From contig JAWRYS010001507.1 in assembly GCA_034769895.1 (NCBI GenBank), positions 1-64,000 of the forward strand: DNA of 64,000 nt. Direction: 5' to 3'. The stretch is from Magicicada septendecula. Its lineage: Eukaryota; Arthropoda; Insecta; Hemiptera; Cicadidae. The notes under the pieces were generated by a model. That model made no database searches. It was not told where the DNA came from and saw only the letters and a program-made list of their open reading frames with translations. Below are positions 1 through 8,935 of this stretch, one piece after another. Numbering within the stretch: position 1 is the first letter of the stretch; the number at the start of each line of letters is the position of its first letter. Made by a program: the position numbers and the translations under genes.

Positions 1-1562
1 TTACCATTTACGGGTAAACCGTATCTCTCGGCGTTTGGTTTGAATATTGCCGCCTCACCACCTGATTGGCGCACGCCTTCTTTCAGTGTCGACTTCGCTA
101 ACGTCTTGTTTTGTTGTTTTCACTTCAATAAATTTTTATGTATTATCTTAATTTGCTCGAATCAAACATACAGTGTTGCAGAATAATAATATTTATTAAC
201 ACTTTAATAGTTTTCAGTTAGTTAGTAGTACATTATTTTATCTTAGCACCGGCTTTTACAGTTGCTCAGTTGGCATGCTCAGTTTCAATGTGTCAGGTAC
301 ACGCCATCTTGGCGGTTACCGTTGGTTTACAATAAAATGTTTTCTCAGGGGTGTTAATAAGTCCTTTTGGCTACAGAAGTATTGGACTACGGCTAAAATG
401 CACAAATTTATAATAATTCTTAAAACTAGGTACACAAAAATTAATATTTTAATACATTCGAGTAAGTAATCATCAATGAGATTTAGTAAAATTTTTGGTT
501 AGGATTTGTCAATTAGTTATGTTTGTTAACTATTTATTATAGCTCAGTTTAAATAATTATCAATTGATTAAAGTCCAAATAGTGATATTATAAATACCTT
601 CAGTTCTAAATCAGAATAGTGATCAGTGAAGTGAAAATTGTGGTTTGTTATTTTTGATAGAAAAATTTGGAATTCGTTTTAATGGGATTATTGTTTATAC
701 TCATCAATTCTCGATGGAGCTTCTGCGATGCCGTCTTCTTCTTCCGGATGGATCCAGTCATCTTCTATTCTTCGGAATCTCATTAATCTCGTCCAGACGG
801 TTTTTTCCGTACACTTCGGCTTCGTACTCGTTCTGCGATCGTCCGTCTTCTTGGGTTGAAGTAGGTCCCTATGGTCTTCCTTCGGGATGAGTCGTCAGCT
901 ATTCTTCCAGACGTCTTCTTAATTTCCTCGGGTAATTATGGTTTGTGAAAAAATTTAATAAATAATATATTATCAGGTATTCCCTGGACTGCTATTACTA
1001 TCTTCCTTTCCTTTGATTTTAGTCAAAATTCACTTATTTGGGATTAAATTTGGGGTGAGAGCTACATCAATCCGCCCTCGGTGTCGGTCAATAATGGACT
1101 CACGAAAATCCAACGGTTTTTTGGCAATAAATCTCGGTTGCTATGGTTACCTAATAAATTATGCTAATTCTCATTGGTCATTAATTTATGTCATTGTTAT
1201 ATTTTACGTCTTATTTTAGTTTAATTTTACAAAATATCTTCAAATGAAGATTTCTTTCTTATATTAATAGCTAGGTTTATTACATGAATAATGTTCATTA
1301 ATAATAGGTTTATTAATTGTTCATAATTTTTGATAAGGGTCATTTTGATACCCCTCATGGTCACTTTTGAGTAGCTAATTACATTTTTGTTATTTTTCTT
1401 ATTTATATTTTATATATATTTTAGTCAAAATTGGCTGTTATTTATACATTTTGGTATTAGGAATACCCACTTAACTTGTTTAAACATTTGGTATACTCTG
1501 CTTTGATATTGGACTATTATTTGTTCTCAAATTTACAAAATTCTTTATTAACAGTTAGGCCT
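1..1562. other. AT-rich left flank, no gene recognised
   Basis: This stretch is AT-rich with only short open frames (under 85 codons), none resembling a known protein. Positions 700-930 are less AT-rich but show no coding pattern I recognise. The composition changes abruptly to GC-rich at 1563, where the retrotransposon array begins inside element A ORF2. No target-site duplication matching the right end of the array (31310) is visible. Confidence 0.6.
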
Positions 1563-4050
1563 GGGGGACTTTGCACGCGAGCTTCAGTCCCCGGTCGAGT
1601 ACGCGCTGGAGCGTAATTCTATGACCACGAGCCAGGTATCCCCAAACAGGACAGGCGTAGGTAATCACGGGCAACACGTACGTAGCTTACCTAGCCGGGG
1701 GGTCATTGCCGGATTAGAAAGCACGGGCCAGAGTCTACTGAGTTGCGCCGAAGCACGTTGTCTGATGTAGTTTTTATGGGTTCGCCAGGTGAGTCGGGAA
1801 TCCACGTGGAGCCCGAGGTACTTGACGCTGTTGGTCCAGGGCACCTCGACGGGGCCTACTTTAAGCGGCCGAGGCCGTTTACGTTTGCGCGAGAATATTA
1901 CCGCGGCGCTCTTGGAAGCGTTAACGGCAACTCTCCAGTCATCGGTCCACCCGACATACGCGTCGAGTTGGCGCTGGAGCTTAACTGCCGCATAACTCGC
2001 GTTCGGCTCTGAGACAAAAGCCGCAGTGTCGTCCGCGAACAGCGACAATTTCACTCCAGGAACTCGGGGCGTGTCGTTGACAAACAACGAGAACAGGAGA
2101 GGCCCAAGGACACTTCCCTGAGGGACGCCAGCGGTAATACGCCTCTCCGAAGAGAGAGCGTGGTCTACTCTCACTCGGAAGCTACGGTCTCGCAGAAAGC
2201 TGCCGATCAAGTGAACGTAGCAGTCTGGGAGAAGGACTTCCGTGAGTTTGTAGAGGACACCCTCGTGCCACACGCGGTCAAAGGCTTTCTCTACGTCTAG
2301 GAAGATCGCAGCCGTCTGTTTGCCCTGGCAGCCAGCCTCGGTTATGCATTCCACGAGTCTCATCAGCTGATGAGTCGAGGAGTGCAGCTCACGAAAGCCG
2401 AACTGTTCGGGGATCAGCACGTCTAGTCTTTCTAGATGGTCGCGGATCCTACGCTGGATCAGACGCTCAAAAACCTTGGACGTCGCGGACAAGAGGCTGA
2501 TGGGCCTGAGGTTCTCCACTCGAGAAGAATTCTTTCCCGGCTTAGGTATCACAATGACGGTAGCCGTTTTCCATTTCACCGGAAAATAGGCCAGTCTGAG
2601 GCATGAATTGAACAGGTCAGTGAGGAACTGGGTTCCTCGCTCCGGAAGGCGATGGAGGGTGGAATTCATGACTCCGTCCGGGCCAGGCGCCTTCCGGGGC
2701 TTGAGCTGAACAATCCTCTCAGAGACCTCCTCCGGGGAGATGGGCTCCGGCTGGACTGTGATATCTGCCGATAGAAAGCGCTCTACCTCGCGGCAGATTT
2801 GCTCAGTGAAGGCCGGGTTCTTGGATGGGTTGGGAGCGAACTGACGCTCTAAACTGTCAGCCAAGAACTCTGCCTTTTCGAGGGGGCGGCCAAGGGGTTG
2901 ACCGCCGGGTCCGGCCAGTGCGGGGAGAGGCGCGCGTTTGCGCTTTCCCGTTAGGGCACTGGGAATCCGCCAGACATTACGGTCCTCGGCAGGGCCATCC
3001 ATCTGTGTAACAGCTAGCTCCCAGTTGCGTCTACGGAACGCCAGCATGTCGCGACGCAACTTGCCGGACGCTCTGTTGAACGCAGCCTTGTCAGCCGGGT
3101 CACGAGTCCTCTGCCAGCGTCTCCGGAGGCGATTCCTCTCGCAAGCGAGCTGAGACACCTCTTCGGGGATCCGCTGATAGTCGGGCGTGAGCCCCGGCTT
3201 CATCCGGGAGGACACGTCTACCGCCGAGACTACGGCTGTGTCGACTAAGGCAACTGCCTCGTCGACATGCTGGGTAGTGTCGAGCGGGATATGCTCTGGT
3301 AGGCGGCGACTGAACGCCGGGCCAAAGCGGTCCCACTCGATTACCCGCCGCTCGTCGCGGACGGTGGCGTGCTGGGTAGCTATATGCACACTGATAGGGT
3401 AATGGTCCGAGGACAGTTCCGAAATGACGGAGACGTGGACCGGGCAATAAACGCCCCTGACCGCGGCAATGTCCAGTACGTCAGGGCGGGAGTTAGCCCT
3501 CGAGGTATGTAGGCCCGGTAGGACCCATGACTGTGACCCGAGCCGCATCAGCATACCTGCGTAAGCGGGTCTCGTTTGGGTTCGCCAAGCGGCTCCCCCA
3601 ATCGGGGTGCTTACAGTTCAGGTCGCCCGCCAGGACTACCCTCCTGTGTGCTCCAAAGACGGCCTCCAGATCGTTCGACAGGAGCTCCGTTTGTGGAGGC
3701 TTGTAAGCGGAAACCACGAATAGACCGCCGAGAGCACCAAGGAGCTCGACCGCGGTGCACTCGAGGTTCCGCCGCTGAGGCAGGACAACGCGGTGATGGC
3801 GAAGATTCGCCTTCACCGCGATGGCTGTGCCCCCTCCTGCGCGACCCGACCGGTCGTCCCGGTGGCACACGTAGTTGGGTAGTCGGAAACGACGATGTGG
3901 GGTCAGGTGCGTCTCGCCAAGAAGGAGCACGTCGGGCTTGTGACGGGCAACGAACTCTAAGAGCTCAGAATGCCGGGAAGCGAGGCCGTTGGCGTTCCAC
4001 GCCACGAGCTCGAGGTCTCGCTTGAGGGATTGCCGTGGTTGTCCGTTCAT
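1563..4050 (-). pseudogene. Element A copy 1 ORF2 (endonuclease-reverse transcriptase), 3'-truncated
   Basis: This is ORF2 of a jockey-clade non-LTR retrotransposon, which would nick target DNA and reverse-transcribe its own RNA at the nick (target-primed reverse transcription). The start at 4050 opens an apurinic-type endonuclease domain with the WNANG, GETH, SAYKPP, AGDLNCKH and SSDHYP motifs. A fingers/palm RT domain follows with PQGSVLGP and the catalytic FADD. A 5-bp deletion near 3504 ends the endonuclease frame early (reading TYLEG then stop) and separates it from the RT frame. A 10-bp deletion near 1683 shifts the frame again and ends the RT frame at 1665. The last ~150 codons are partly lost at the array edge (1563). 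No RNase H domain is seen, as expected for jockey. Pseudogene status is certain; the jockey clade assignment is by motif style. Confidence 0.88.
4047..4050 (-). promoter_or_regulatory. ORF1/ORF2 stop-start overlap (ATGA)
   Basis: The ORF1 stop TGA and the ORF2 ATG share the tetranucleotide ATGA. The same overlap occurs at 11617-11620, 19177-19180 and 26752-26755. In element B the equivalent overlap is at 6918-6921 and its copies. Stop-start overlaps are used for termination-reinitiation of ORF2 in some bicistronic insect non-LTR elements such as SART1; a similar role here is inference. Confidence 0.7.
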
Positions 4051-5753
4051 AACAGACCTGTAACACGGCAGGCTTCCACCAAGAGGAGGAACTTATCCTG
4101 GGGCGAGGCTGTTGCCAAGCGTTCCTTGATTTTAAGGAAAGTCTGGGCTACTTTCTGCAAGTCGTAGCTTGCCAGAAAGTCTGATACGACGGCGAGATCA
4201 TCGGAAGATGAGGCCGGGGGAGAACGCTTGGCGGCAGCTGCATAGCTGCGGCGGGGCGAGACGGTGGAAGCCTTGGGGGCAGGTACTGGAGCGGGTGGCC
4301 GCTCTGGCTTTTGGGGGACGGGCTTGGGTCCAGTGGCAGGTAGTTTAGGCTGGCCCGTGTTCTTGGCCGGGGCCCTAACTTTCTTGCCCGATCTGGGGTA
4401 TCGTGGCTTGGGTGGCGGCGGCCGTGGAGGATCGATTTCCTCGTCGTCCGGCAGCGGGACTTGGGTATAGTGGGGGATTTCGCGTTCCGGTTCCGGGGGC
4501 GCGGTGGGTGGTTTGGCCTTTGGAGCTTCGCTCGGGCTCACTGCACTGCTGGGTTTCGGAACCGGAGCAGACCTAGGGGCTGGTTTCCGGACCACAGGTT
4601 CAGCGGCTTTGGCCGGTTTGACTGGTTGGCTAACATGTCGAGGCTTAGGCTGGACGGGTTTCTTCAGCTTGTCCAGCTGCTCGCTATAGACTGGGCAGCG
4701 CCTGTTATTAGCAGCATGGGCGCCGCCACAGTTTATACAATATCGATGGTTGTCGGGGACAGCGCAGGCCTGCGTCAAGTGGTCATTTCCACAGCGGACG
4801 CAGGTCGGCGCGTTCCGACAGCCGAAGCTGCTATGGCCGAACCGCTGGCACCTGTGGCACTGGGAAAGTCGCCCGGTCTGACGGCAGGGCTCTACGCTTA
4901 CGCAGAGCCCGAAAAGCCGTTTCAAATCTAATAAGGCCTGGGAGGAGTCGCCCTTCTCTACCAGGAGTCTGATTAGCGGGAGTGGTCGACGCGAGCCATA
5001 AGTGGTGTACAGCCGAGAGGCTCCCACAACCTTATAGCCCGCGTCGCGCAGTTCGTCTAGGACGACCTGCGGATCCGCCTGTATGTCCAGGCCCCGAAGG
5101 ACGAGGGCTACAGGCTTGACTCTGTTGAGAGTGTAGGTATGGAACTGGAACGATTCACGTTCCAGCCACTGGACAACTCCGAAGTGCTCGGATGCACTGC
5201 GGCAGGTAACGCGCACAGTCTCGCTCGCAAAGAGCTTGACCGATGCGTTATCTGCCAGCGCAACGACCTTGCGGAGCCGGCAAACAAAGCCGATTACATC
5301 CCTGACGTTCGTAACGAACACCGGCGGGATCCTTCCTTCGGAGGTGCGACTAGGCGCAACCTCAGCGGAGGCTTGGAATGCCGCCGAGTCCGTGGCCGAA
5401 ATCAAGGAGGTCAGGGAGGGAGACTTTCTCGGCTTGTCACCGTGCCCTACTACCACCCAGTCGGTGGAAGCCGAGGTCTCCATGTCTTGGGAGTCAGACT
5501 CCGGCAGAGGTACAGGGCTGCTTGGCCTACTGGCGGCCGTGCAGCCGGAAGGTCCGGCCTTAGCGAGCTTGGTCGGCCCTAATAAGGACCGATTATTCTG
5601 ACGAGCTCGTGCGGGTTCAGCAGGGCTTCCTGCGCGAGTCGTAGGGTTCCCGACTGGCCCAAGTGGCCGGCCGGGGGGCTCGTTGCTGCCGCACAGTGCT
5701 TTAGGGGCACTAACAGCTGGGTTAATGCCGACTAACTCGAAACACAAGCCCAA
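4047..5753 (-). CDS. Element A copy 1 ORF1 (gag-like nucleic-acid-binding protein)
   Basis: ORF1 proteins of jockey-type elements bind the element RNA and form the ribonucleoprotein. In this 568-codon frame, residues ~200-290 are an RRM-like/pre-knuckle region. Three CCHC-type zinc knuckles follow at C299-C302-H307-C312, C318-C321-H325-C330 and C339-C342-H346-C353. A proline/lysine-rich linker spans ~365-490, and a C-terminal helix-like segment ends in VTGLL. The stop overlaps the ORF2 start in an ATGA (4047-4050). Copy 3 shows that the frame originally extended 53 codons upstream: copies 1 and 2 carry a TAG where copies 3 and 4 have TAC (plus-strand position 5753). The true initiator is therefore uncertain; an internal Met could still be used. 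Confidence 0.85.
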   Translation of the reverse strand: MGLCFELVGINPAVSAPKALCGSNEPPGRPLGPVGNPTTRAGSPAEPARARQNNRSLLGPTKLAKAGPSGCTAASRPSSPVPLPESDSQDMETSASTDWVVVGHGDKPRKSPSLTSLISATDSAAFQASAEVAPSRTSEGRIPPVFVTNVRDVIGFVCRLRKVVALADNASVKLFASETVRVTCRSASEHFGVVQWLERESFQFHTYTLNRVKPVALVLRGLDIQADPQVVLDELRDAGYKVVGASRLYTTYGSRRPLPLIRLLVEKGDSSQALLDLKRLFGLCVSVEPCRQTGRLSQCHRCQRFGHSSFGCRNAPTCVRCGNDHLTQACAVPDNHRYCINCGGAHAANNRRCPVYSEQLDKLKKPVQPKPRHVSQPVKPAKAAEPVVRKPAPRSAPVPKPSSAVSPSEAPKAKPPTAPPEPEREIPHYTQVPLPDDEEIDPPRPPPPKPRYPRSGKKVRAPAKNTGQPKLPATGPKPVPQKPERPPAPVPAPKASTVSPRRSYAAAAKRSPPASSSDDLAVVSDFLASYDLQKVAQTFLKIKERLATASPQDKFLLLVEACRVTGLL

Positions 5754-5761
5754 CTACTCGG

Positions 5762-6921
5762 CTACTCCTCCGGGCGACCCAGGAGTCGTCCGAACGGTCC
5801 AACAATGGCGGGGAGTGGAGGTCGTCGCCTCCGTCCCGTCAATGCGGAACGTATTCTGTACGGGTGACTTTGCGGGTCCGCATCTCCCGTTCGGGCCACA
5901 GCGAGTTCCCAACAGCTACGTCGGAACGCCTTCAGACTGCCACGCAGTCGTCCGGTGAGCCGATTGTATGCTGCCTTATCGGCCGGATCACGGGTCCTCT
6001 GCCAGCGTTTCCGGAAGTAATTCCTCTCGCGAGCGAGAAGAGAGACTTCCTCAGGGATGCGTTGGTAGTCAGGCGTGAAACCAGCTCGCGTACGTGAAGA
6101 CACGCCTATAGCCGAGATGATTGCCTCTTCGATTCCCGCTACTGCTTCGTCTAGGAGGCGAACGGAATCGAGTGGGGCCGCTGGCGGCAATCTACGGCAC
6201 AGGGCCGGGCCGTAGCGGTCCCAAACGATAACCTTCTTCTTGTCAGAACGTGCATAGGCGTGCTGGGTAGCGATGTGGACCAAGGTGGGGTTGTGGTCCA
6301 CATCGAGAATACCTCGACCGGACAGACAATTCCTTGGGTCACCGCCATATCCAGAACATCGGGAGCCGCGTTAGGTAGTGTCGGAAAGAACGTGGGTTGC
6401 GCTGGACCTAATACCATCGCCCGGCGCGATTCAACATAACTGAGCAAGCGCCTCCCGTTCGGAGTAGTCAAGCGACTATTCCAAACGCGATGCTTGCAAT
6501 TCAGATCGCCGGCCAAAATTACCCTTCAGTGGGAATCGAAGATGACGTCCAGGTCGCCGACAAGGAGTTCAGCTTGCGGGGGCTTGTATGCTGAAACCAC
6601 GAGGACGCCGCCAAGAGCTCCGTGGACCTCAATGGCAGTGGCCTCTAGGTTAATGCGCTGCGGCAAAACGACACGATGATGACCTATAGAGGTCCTCACC
6701 GCGATCGCCGTGCCGCCTCCTTGTCGGCCAACTCGATCATCCCGATAGACCACGTAATTTGGTAATCGAAACCGGTTCGCCGGGGTCAGGTGGGTTTCAG
6801 AGAGGAGAAGTACGTCGGGTTTGAACCGAGCCAGGAATTCTAGAAGGTCGGAATGCTTGGAACCGATGGAGTTAGCATTCCAGGCTATGAGTGAGAGATC
6901 TCGTCTAAGGGCTCGGTTCAT
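5762..6921 (-). pseudogene. Element B copy 1 ORF2, endonuclease half only
   Basis: This is the N-terminal half of a second jockey-type ORF2, clearly paralogous to element A (LIAWNANSIGSKHSDLL, LLSETHLTP, SAYKPPQ, AGDLNCKH). The frame is broken by an in-frame TGA just before the GDLNCKH motif (stop at 6526-6528) and by an indel near 6300 that removes the SSDH-type catalytic segment. The third piece (6301-5762) matches the A linker as far as the residues aligned with A's LGRPLEKAEFL, then stops. The whole RT domain of B is missing and element A 5' sequence follows directly. The protein cannot be functional. All B copies share these lesions, so they predate the tandem amplification. Confidence 0.85.
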
Positions 6922-8606
6922 AGAAGGCCTATGACATTACAAGCTTCCACCAAGAGCATAAACCTCTCAGTTGGGTCAGCAGTTTCCAGGCGGTCTCGGA
7001 TGGACATGAAGGTGGATGCGACTTTCTTGAGATCGTAGCCGGACAGAAAGTCGCGGACGAACTGTGCGTCATCGGTAGTGAAACTGGCCTGGAAACTGAG
7101 GCCGCGTAAGAGCGACCAGGTTTAACGACAGATCGGGTCGTGGTGGAAGCCACAGGACCAGGGGCAGACGGTTTTGAATGTGCGACAGGAAAAGTACGCT
7201 GTTGCGCTTCGTCGGTCTTGAACCGGGAAGCAGGACTTTTCTTGGGCTGTGGGCAGGCAGGAGCTCGGGGCCGAGCATCCGGTGTAGTTATCCCTATTGT
7301 TTTAGGATTAGTTTTGCCTGCTCGCGGATATCGCGGAGGTGGCAGTGGTGGCGAGGCTACCTCTGGTTCAGAGGCGGGAGTTGGTGGTTCTGCGGAGGTG
7401 GAGGGTTGATTATCCGGCTCCAATACCGAGATATTGGCTACAGGGCTTGTCTCTGCTACGGAAGGCGACGCGATTCGTTTTTGTGCCTTTGTAGGGGCTG
7501 GAGGTGGAGCCGGAGAGGGCGCGCGCCGTGCCGATGGTGCCTTTGGTTGCGGCTTAGCCTGTACTTTAGGCTGTTTCTGAGTTTGGGGCTGCAAAACTGG
7601 CTGCCTCGGCTTCGGGAGGGGCCCCTGCGGCTTTTGTTTCCGCAGGAGTTCCGCCTTGTATACCGGGCAGTTGCTGTTATTGGCTGCATGACCTTCGCCA
7701 CAATTGATGCAGCGATAGTAGGACTTGTCTGCCACAGTGCAGGCCTGCGTAGAATGTCCCAAGGAACAACGTAAACAGGCCGGGGCACTGCGACAGACGT
7801 CGGTATGATGGCCGAACCTCTGGCACCGGTGGCACTGCGCGAGCTTGCCCGGAGGGCGACTGGATTCCACCCTGACGCGGAAGCAAAACAGCCGCGTCTG
7901 GTGGAATATCTTGTCTGCGGCCTCGCCCTTCTCGAGGTGGAGACGGACGAGTGTAAGAGGTACTAGGGTTTCAGAGTTGGTGAACAGGCGAAAAATTGCC
8001 TGCACCGGGTACCCGAGTTCTCGGAGTTCCAAAAGGATCTCCTGGGGATCGGTGTGCGCGTCAAGCCCTCGTAGAATTACAGACAAGGGCTTGACTCGCT
8101 TGGGAGAAAAGGTGTGGTATTGCATGTTGTTAGCCTGCAGAAAGGCCTCGACCAAGCGATGGTCCTCGATCCGACGGACGACAACTTTGACCGTGTCACC
8201 GCCAAGCAGGTTGAGGTCAAGTTTGTCGGCCGACAGGCCGTGGGCCGCGATCTGCCGCCTGTATAATGCGGCGACATTGGACACCCCGTGGACGAACAGG
8301 GGCGGCGCGCGACCAACAGCGGTAACAGCCGGAGCTGTTACCGAAGCAGTCGGAACCGCAGCCTGTTGGCCCTGAGAAGGACCGATGTCCATGACCGAGG
8401 TCCGAGAGGAAGCGGATTCGGTTGAATGGTTCCTCTTCGGCTTCTTAGCCGGGCGTCTACGCCGACTCGTCCACCGGGAGAGGGGGTAGCGGGTTAGGGA
8501 GAGGATCGTCCGTCTCCATCGCCCAAGGCGATTCAGGGGAGTCGCCCGCGTGGGGCAAGGCAGAGCTGAGCGACTCGGCACTCGAGCCGTTGCCCGTAGT
8601 GGGCAT
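6918..8606 (-). pseudogene. Element B copy 1 ORF1 (gag-like), frameshifted at both ends
   Basis: The main open frame runs 8581-6929 (550 codons) and carries three zinc knuckles at C250-C253-H258-C263, C269-C272-H276-C281 and C291-C294-H298-C305. A pre-knuckle region (~140-240) and a proline-rich linker resemble element A ORF1. A better initiator is the ATG at 8606 in another frame: it opens a short acidic, proline-rich N terminus (AMETDDP...) like A's DMETSAS region, and ends at a TAG near 8475. A second frame change near 7080 separates the main frame from a C-terminal segment (DDAQFVRDFLSGYDLKKVAS) homologous to the A C terminus. That segment ends in VIGLL at the ATGA overlap with B ORF2. 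This copy keeps the GATCTGCCGC stretch (8251-8260) deleted from copy 2. Confidence 0.8.
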
Positions 8607-8935
8607 GCTGGCCGAGTGTGGCTGCCGGACAGAGACTGCTAGGCAGTCTTGGGTCCGGCCGAAGCCGGGTTACCCACGCGACTTCCCTGCTCACGGCGAT
8701 GCGGGAGGAGCTGGGTTAACGACCATCTTCGTTAGATACCAGTCCTTACCAAGACTGGTGTCCACTGGTCCCTTTACCCCGGCGATATCCAAGCTCGCTT
8801 ACCACTGGTGGGGGCTCGCAAGGATCGTCCGGGGCAGCGTTACCTGACAGCCGTGGGCAGGTTAGGGATTAGCACTGATGTACGGCACTCACCAAGAGCC
8901 CAGAGGAGGGTCTGAAGCGACCTGCGATTGGTGGA
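8607..8935 (-). other. Spacer: element A 3' UTR joined to element B 5' UTR
   Basis: This 329-bp non-coding interval lies between the A2 ORF2 stop (8936) and the B1 ORF1 ATG. It must hold the 3' end of A and the 5' end of B, but the exact joint is not visible. There is no poly(A) or simple-repeat tail. In the RNA sense it contains three short perfect hairpins: 8738-8744/8753-8759 (7 bp), 8655-8659/8664-8668 (5 bp closing a UUCG tetraloop) and 8633-8639/8643-8649 (7 bp). Internal promoters are usual in the 5' UTR of such elements, but I see no motif I can name. Confidence 0.55.

Noticed and set aside
2366..2400. A CTGATGAGTC...GAAA hammerhead-like string on the plus strand inside the element A RT
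   Set aside because: It is antisense to conserved RT codons (SSTHQLM region), no stem I can be formed next to a cleavage triplet, and its recurrence in all units is explained by coding conservation.
4461..4931. Plus-strand 156-codon frame and many similar long plus-strand frames across the array
   Set aside because: They lie antisense to ORF1/ORF2, have Gly/Arg-biased composition from GC-rich complement, and show no family motifs: shadow frames.
7178..7774. Plus-strand 198-codon frame rich in Cys, Trp and Arg
   Set aside because: It is antisense to the zinc knuckle and proline-rich part of B ORF1; the Cys/Trp richness comes from complementing Pro and Lys codons.
8821..8880. GTTAGGG and CCTAAC-like strings in the spacer as telomeric repeats
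   Set aside because: Single occurrences, not TTAGG arrays; insufficient to support telomeric identity.
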